Shown here: positions 60,138-64,000 of the stretch, in pieces
How positions within the stretch are numbered: the first letter of the stretch is position 1
Layout of the letters: each line of letters begins with the position of its first letter
Assembly: GCF_026000435.1 (NCBI RefSeq)
Contig: NZ_AP026763.1
Span: 682,001-746,000 of the forward strand
Source of the DNA: Vibrio sp. STUT-A11
GTDB lineage: Bacteria; Pseudomonadota; Gammaproteobacteria; Enterobacterales; Vibrionaceae
Direction: 5' to 3'
Length of the DNA: 64,000 nt
Notes under the pieces: generated by a model
Seen by the model: only the letters and a program-made list of their open reading frames with translations
Database searches by the model: none
Told to the model about the DNA's origin: nothing
Translations under genes and position numbers: made by a program

Positions 60138-61475
60138 CTATAAGTCCAGAGCTAAGATTTTTGATTTACGCTGGAAGTTGTATAAACCTTGCTTCGCTCC
60201 CGGTAAGTAATCGACACTCACTTCGTAGAACCCTTGTTCTCTGAACCAATGCAGGCTGTGTGTAGTCAGGACGAAAATCTGATTGATGTTCTCTGATTTT
60301 GAACGGTGCTTCATATAATTCAGTAAGAGCAAACCACGGTTGCCGTCGCGGTAATCTGGATGAATCGCCACACAAGCCATTTCTGCTTTACGTTCTTCAG
60401 CGTATGGATATAAGGCCGCGCAACCAATGATCAATCCATCTTTTTCGATGATGGTGAATTTACCAATCTCTTGCTCTAATTGTTCGCGCGAACGTCTGAC
60501 TAAAATACCTTGTTCTTCCAATGGACGGATTAAGTCTAAAATGCCGCCAATGTCGTCGATATTGGCCTGGCGGACTTGCTCTGCGCTCGCCATCACGACT
60601 TGAGTACCAATACCATCGAAAGAGAACAGTTCCTGAATTAAGGCACCGTCAACTTTATAGCTGATCAAATGGCTGCGTGGTACGCCCGCACGACAAGCTG
60701 CAATCGAGCCTTTCAAGAAACGTAGCGTACCTGTGTAGTAGTCTGAATCTGGTGAGCTTTTTTCTGTCAGGGTTTTGATAACATGCTCTGCCTCGATAGG
60801 AAGTAGTTCCGCAACAGCATTGCCGTTGTCATCAATGACACCTTGTTCTGAACAGAAACCGATCAGTTTGTCCGCACCTAATTTAATCGCAAGCTGTGTG
60901 GCGACCTCTTCAGAAAGTAAGTTAAAACACTCACCTGTGACGGAGCTGGCGATTGGGCCAAGCAACACAATAGAGCCTTGATCCAGAGTGCGGTTAATCG
61001 CATCAGTATCGATGCGGCGAATGCGTCCACTGTGGCAGTAGTCGACGCCATCATCGACCCCCAGAGGCTGAGCAATAATATAGTTGCCAGATACCACACT
61101 TAGCTCTGTACCCGCCATTGGCGTATTGTTCAGGCTCATGGAAAGGCGTGCAGTAATCGCTAGTTGCAGTTGTCCTGCGGCTTGCATAACTACTGATAAG
61201 GCATCTTCATCAGTAATTCGGATGTGTTTGTGGTATGGCGTAGTAAGGTTTTGTTTTAGCAATAATTGGTTAATTTGTGGACGCGCACCATATACCACAA
61301 CCACTTTGATGCCAAGGCTATGCATTAACGCAATATCATTGATAATGTTGCCGAAGTTGCTGTGGGCGACCGCTTCTCCACCGAGCATGATCACCATAGT
61401 TTTACCACGGTGTGCATTTACATAGGGGGTTGATTGGCGGAACCCTTTAACGAGTGCGGTACTACGAATTTTCAC
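60138..61475 (-). CDS. argA: N-acetylglutamate synthase
   Basis: First enzyme of arginine synthesis: acetyl-CoA plus glutamate to N-acetylglutamate. An amino-acid-kinase-like domain (residues about 20-280, with VIMLGGEAV and GARPQINQ) precedes a GNAT acetyltransferase domain (about 300-440, CVAIHPDYRDGNRG). The family N-terminus VKIRSTALVKGF starts at GTG 61475, which has AAGGA 9 bases upstream; an upstream ATG at 61484 directly abuts AAGGA and is unlikely. Length 445 fits the family. Tandem ARG boxes at 61489-61527 indicate ArgR repression. Confidence 0.95.
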   Translation of the reverse strand: MKIRSTALVKGFRQSTPYVNAHRGKTMVIMLGGEAVAHSNFGNIINDIALMHSLGIKVVVVYGARPQINQLLLKQNLTTPYHKHIRITDEDALSVVMQAAGQLQLAITARLSMSLNNTPMAGTELSVVSGNYIIAQPLGVDDGVDYCHSGRIRRIDTDAINRTLDQGSIVLLGPIASSVTGECFNLLSEEVATQLAIKLGADKLIGFCSEQGVIDDNGNAVAELLPIEAEHVIKTLTEKSSPDSDYYTGTLRFLKGSIAACRAGVPRSHLISYKVDGALIQELFSFDGIGTQVVMASAEQVRQANIDDIGGILDLIRPLEEQGILVRRSREQLEQEIGKFTIIEKDGLIIGCAALYPYAEERKAEMACVAIHPDYRDGNRGLLLLNYMKHRSKSENINQIFVLTTHSLHWFREQGFYEVSVDYLPGAKQGLYNFQRKSKILALDL

Positions 61476-61488
61476 TACAGCCATTCCT

Positions 61489-61527
61489 TGTGTTTATTTA
61501 TGCTTAAATAATGTCTTTTTATTCAGT
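61489..61527. promoter_or_regulatory. tandem ARG boxes upstream of argA
   Basis: TGTCTTTTTATTCA (61512-61525) matches the ARG-box core TGAATWWWWATTCA at 12 of 14 positions; TGTTTATTTATGCT (61491-61504) matches at 10 of 14. Their starts are 21 bp apart, i.e. two 18-bp boxes separated by 3 bp, the standard ArgR arrangement. Confidence 0.6.
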
Positions 61528-61630
61528 TAATATCAAGGCTAATTTTTTGGAATAAAGGACAAATATATAGATAGTCTTCCTTTGGGGACAAAAGGAGGAA
61601 GGATAAAATACATCGACCTTTCCGCTATCA

Positions 61631-62095
61631 TTGGTTGCCATCTCATCAACCCTAAACAGGAATGTAAAGATTACTACTCAGTCCCAAGCCATCCCATCAA
61701 TAAAGTCTAAGTTTCGCAAAGGATTAGAGCGTTTTCTTATGCTTACTACAGCAGTTGGAGCCGTTATAGTAGGCATGCTCTATAGTGACTTGTTCTCCCG
61801 GTATATCAATCCATCTGTACCAAAATCAGCCATTTATGGAAAGTGGATCGAGCAGGAAGTCGCACCTTATGCTCGTGAGGTGTTTGTCGTCAGCGAAAGA
61901 GGTGTCACGATAAATGGATCTACGGTTGCGACCGATTTTGAATTTGATGGACATTCATTTTCTTATAGGTTTGGGTTGAGTGTTCGCCGCTTTGAGTTTA
62001 TCGGACAGCAACACACAGAAATGAAGTTAGATGCTAACGCGTATTACCGACCTATTTTTCGTTTAGAAGGGAGTCCAAACATCGAACTGCGTTAA
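61631..62095 (+). CDS. DUF2850 family membrane protein
   Basis: A Vibrio-type DUF2850 protein: one membrane anchor (residues about 36-55 of the longest frame) and a periplasmic domain with IYGKWIEQEVAPYAREVF and TDFEFDGHSF. Function unknown. The start is uncertain: TTG 61631 gives 154 residues but has no ribosome site, ATG 61739 gives 118 residues and would begin inside the membrane anchor; an in-frame TAA at 61604 excludes anything upstream. Divergent from argA across the ARG boxes. Confidence 0.75.
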   Translation: MVAISSTLNRNVKITTQSQAIPSIKSKFRKGLERFLMLTTAVGAVIVGMLYSDLFSRYINPSVPKSAIYGKWIEQEVAPYAREVFVVSERGVTINGSTVATDFEFDGHSFSYRFGLSVRRFEFIGQQHTEMKLDANAYYRPIFRLEGSPNIELR

Positions 62096-62332
62096 ACGCA
62101 TATTGGTTGCCATTGTTATTTAGCGCCGTTAAGTGAACGTAATTTCAAACATTGTCTGGACAATTGTGTATTTGCTCTCCTGCTATCATAATGTTAATAC
62201 GAAACTAATTGTATTAAATGGCAGCAGGTAGAATTACTGACTTAGTTTTGAAACACTTTGACGCCGCTTTTCAATTGCGTTGCCTGTCTTTGTTTGCCAT
62301 CCTTTTACTATCTTTTATTACGGAATAATTAC

Positions 62333-63436
62333 GTGCTAAAAAAAGTCCTTCCTATTGTTACTTTGAGCCTACTTTTTGGTTGTGCTCAAAAGAATGATCT
62401 TGCCCAGCAATATGTAGATGGTGAGTTTCCTCAAATCCTCAATAAAGTGGATGTGGTTGAGTCGAATAAACCTCGCGACTTTACCGAGTTCAACAAGCAG
62501 GTTGAACAGGTTGTGATGAAGTCGCCTTCCATGGCGAAGATGTACCAACCTCTTTATCACAGACTCAGTGAGTGGGCTCAGCAAAGTGGCGACACCAGTG
62601 TTCTTAGTGCTTACGGTATTCAAGCTGCGCAACTTGGTGGTGGCGACAAGAAAGGCAACGTATTGTTCACCGGTTATTTCTCTCCGGTGATGGAACTGCG
62701 TCATCAGCCAAATAACATCTTTAAATATCCAGTCTATGGCAAGCCTAATTGTTCATCTAACTGTCCGACGCGTGCCGAGATCTACGATGGTGCATTAGAT
62801 GGTAAAGGTCTGGTGTTGGGTTACGCGCCTAACCGCATCGATCCATTTATGATGGAAGTACAAGGCAGTGGTTACGTACATTTTGAAGATGATGACACGT
62901 TGGAGTACTTTGCGTACGCAGGAAAGAACAACAAAGCCTACGTCAGTATCGGGCGAATTTTGATTGAGCGCGGTGAAGTGCCACGTGAAGAAATGTCGAT
63001 GAAAGCGATTAAAGATTGGGTGATGGCTAACGATGAGGCGACCGTTCGTGAGCTGCTTGAACAGAACCCATCTTACGTGTTTTTTGCCCCTAAATCAGAA
63101 GCACCAGTGACAGGCTCGGCAGGCATTCCGTTATTACCAATGGCATCGGTAGCGGGGGATCGTTCAATCCTGCCTATGGGAACGCCGGTTCTGGCTGAAG
63201 TCCCACTACTCAATGCGGACGGAACCTGGAGCGGTGCACATCAATTGCGCATTCTGTTGGTACTCGATACAGGCGGTGCGGTGAAACGTAACCACTTGGA
63301 TTTGTATCATGGTATTGGTGCAAGAGCGGGAATCGAAGCCGGGCATTACAAACACTTTGGCCGTGTGTGGAAGCTAGGGTTGGAAAACACGCCGACGCAA
63401 GCGCCTTGGGCTTTGTCACCAGAAAAGATACAATAG
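62333..63436 (+). CDS. mltA: membrane-bound lytic murein transglycosylase A
   Basis: A 367-residue outer-membrane lipoprotein that cleaves peptidoglycan with 1,6-anhydro ends. I start at GTG 62333, which gives a normal lipoprotein signal ending in LLFGC (cysteine 17) and has CGGAA upstream; the frame is open further upstream but those residues are not family-like. MltA motifs are seen: FTGYFSPVMELR, RIDPFMMEVQGSGYV, and VLDTGGAV, where the last aspartate matches the catalytic one in E. coli. Ends with a strong terminator. Confidence 0.95.
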   Translation: MLKKVLPIVTLSLLFGCAQKNDLAQQYVDGEFPQILNKVDVVESNKPRDFTEFNKQVEQVVMKSPSMAKMYQPLYHRLSEWAQQSGDTSVLSAYGIQAAQLGGGDKKGNVLFTGYFSPVMELRHQPNNIFKYPVYGKPNCSSNCPTRAEIYDGALDGKGLVLGYAPNRIDPFMMEVQGSGYVHFEDDDTLEYFAYAGKNNKAYVSIGRILIERGEVPREEMSMKAIKDWVMANDEATVRELLEQNPSYVFFAPKSEAPVTGSAGIPLLPMASVAGDRSILPMGTPVLAEVPLLNADGTWSGAHQLRILLVLDTGGAVKRNHLDLYHGIGARAGIEAGHYKHFGRVWKLGLENTPTQAPWALSPEKIQ

Positions 63437-63482
63437 TGGATTGATAAGAGAGAGGAACGTCCTCTTGTCTAGACTTTTTCTC

Positions 63483-63515
63483 AAAGAGTGCGTATAAATC
63501 GCACTCTTTGTTTTT
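63483..63515 (+). terminator. mltA terminator
   Basis: AAAGAGTGCG and CGCACTCTTT form a 10-bp stem around TATAAAT, followed by GTTTTTC. It is 46 bp after the mltA stop and just before tcdA, so tcdA probably has its own promoter or relies on read-through. Confidence 0.92.
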
Positions 63516-63538
63516 CTATCGATCATCTGGATTTCAAT

Positions 63539-64000
63539 ATGCGCGAACTCGATACTCCGGCCTCTGACAACTACAATCAACGCTTTGGCGGCACTCGTCG
63601 TCTTTATGGTAACAGCGAAGTCGAAATTCTTCGTGCTGCGCATGTGTGTGTGATTGGTATTGGTGGTGTTGGCTCGTGGGCAGTAGAAGCACTTGCACGT
63701 AGTGGTATTGGTGAACTGACGCTGATTGATATGGACGATGTGTGTGTGACGAATATTAACCGTCAAATCCACGCCATGTCAGGTACTGTTGGCCAAAGCA
63801 AAATTGAAGTGATGGCAGAGCGCGTTAAGCTGATTAACCCAGAATGTAAGGTGAATCTGATTGATGATTTCATCACGCCAGACAACCAGCATGAATACCT
63901 GAGCAAAGAGTATGATTACGTGCTGGATGCGATCGACAGTGTGAAAGCAAAAGCTTCTCTGTTGGCTTACTGCCGTAGTAACAAGATTAAAGTAATCACT
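63539..64000 (+). CDS. tcdA: tRNA threonylcarbamoyladenosine dehydratase (3' partial)
   Basis: The first 154 residues of TcdA (CsdL/YgdL), an E1-like enzyme that converts t6A37 of ANN-decoding tRNAs to its cyclic form using ATP. The adenine-nucleotide loop is VIGIGGVGSWA (G40-S46), followed by DMDDVCVTNINRQ and a DAIDSVKAK stretch, all as in the MoeB/ThiF superfamily. The gene runs off the right edge of the window. It follows mltA by 102 bp, as in other vibrios. Confidence 0.95.
   Translation, partial: MRELDTPASDNYNQRFGGTRRLYGNSEVEILRAAHVCVIGIGGVGSWAVEALARSGIGELTLIDMDDVCVTNINRQIHAMSGTVGQSKIEVMAERVKLINPECKVNLIDDFITPDNQHEYLSKEYDYVLDAIDSVKAKASLLAYCRSNKIKVIT

Noticed and set aside
60005..60244. 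79-codon plus-strand ORF overlapping the argA 3' end
   Set aside because: Runs through the argA terminator hairpin and antisense to argA.
63416..63772. 118-codon minus-strand ORF over the mltA-tcdA junction
   Set aside because: Lies opposite the well-supported tcdA and the mltA terminator; sequence looks like a shadow of tcdA.
1..64000. CRISPR array, prophage, integron cassettes, tRNA or rRNA genes
   Set aside because: No regularly spaced direct repeats, integrase, attC-like sites, or tRNA/rRNA sequence was recognised in reading the window.

Overview
The window looks like chromosome 1 of a Vibrio, most likely of the Harveyi clade. The genus call rests on gene order and protein character: deoB-deoD / smp-serB / PilZ protein-radA-second EF-G, the glpD-glpR-glpK-glpF-glpT cluster, recC-recB-recD without ptrA next to argA, a DUF2850 protein, and mltA-tcdA. 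The species level is inference from memory of these families; no search was run.

Layout. 1-8.0 kb: end of the nucleoside salvage operon (deoB, deoD), the divergent smp/serB pair flanked by two inverted copies of an intergenic repeat, a two-domain PilZ protein and radA. 8.1-10.3 kb: a second elongation factor G with its own promoter and terminator, followed by a palindromic MITE-like element. 10.5-13.5 kb: a GcvA-type LysR regulator divergent from a DUF1127 protein, then a long-chain acyl-CoA ligase. 13.7-27.5 kb: a complete Tad/Flp (type IVc) pilus locus of 14 tightly overlapping genes (flp to an OmpA-domain gene), preceded by a divergent LysR-lytic transglycosylase pair and a Fur-like box. 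27.6-29.8 kb: chrA and a divergent LysR gene. 29.8-32.4 kb: two LacI-family regulators (EbgR-like, GalR/GalS-like) without their usual sugar genes, separated by 645 bp that contain a LacI-type operator, a CRP-like site and several strong stem-loops. 32.7-35.6 kb: a gamma-glutamylcyclotransferase-like protein, nnrS with an NsrR-like site, and a ZntB-type transporter.

35.8-43.0 kb: the glycerol and glycerol-3-phosphate regulon (glpD, glpR, glpK, glpF on the minus strand; glpT on the plus strand), with separate intrinsic terminators after glpD, glpR and glpK. 43.2-49.5 kb: dapD, a poly-glycine lipoprotein, yebG with a LexA box, a YeiE-like LysR regulator and an MscS channel. 49.8-59.5 kb: recC, recB, recD (RecBCD nuclease-helicase). 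59.6-64.0 kb: a small hypothetical gene, argA with tandem ARG boxes, a DUF2850 membrane protein, mltA, and the start of tcdA, which is cut by the window edge.

How the genes fit together: much of the window is housekeeping. The Tad locus is the large accessory-type system: prepilin peptidase, secretin with lipoprotein partner, ATPases TadZ and TadA, TadB/TadC platform, TadD and the minor pilins TadE/F/G would assemble an Flp adhesion pilus, and the adjacent transglycosylase may open the wall for it. The least explained stretch is the LacI-LacI intergenic region (about 30,990-31,410), the best candidate here for an undescribed regulatory RNA. No tRNA, rRNA, insertion sequence, prophage or CRISPR array was seen.
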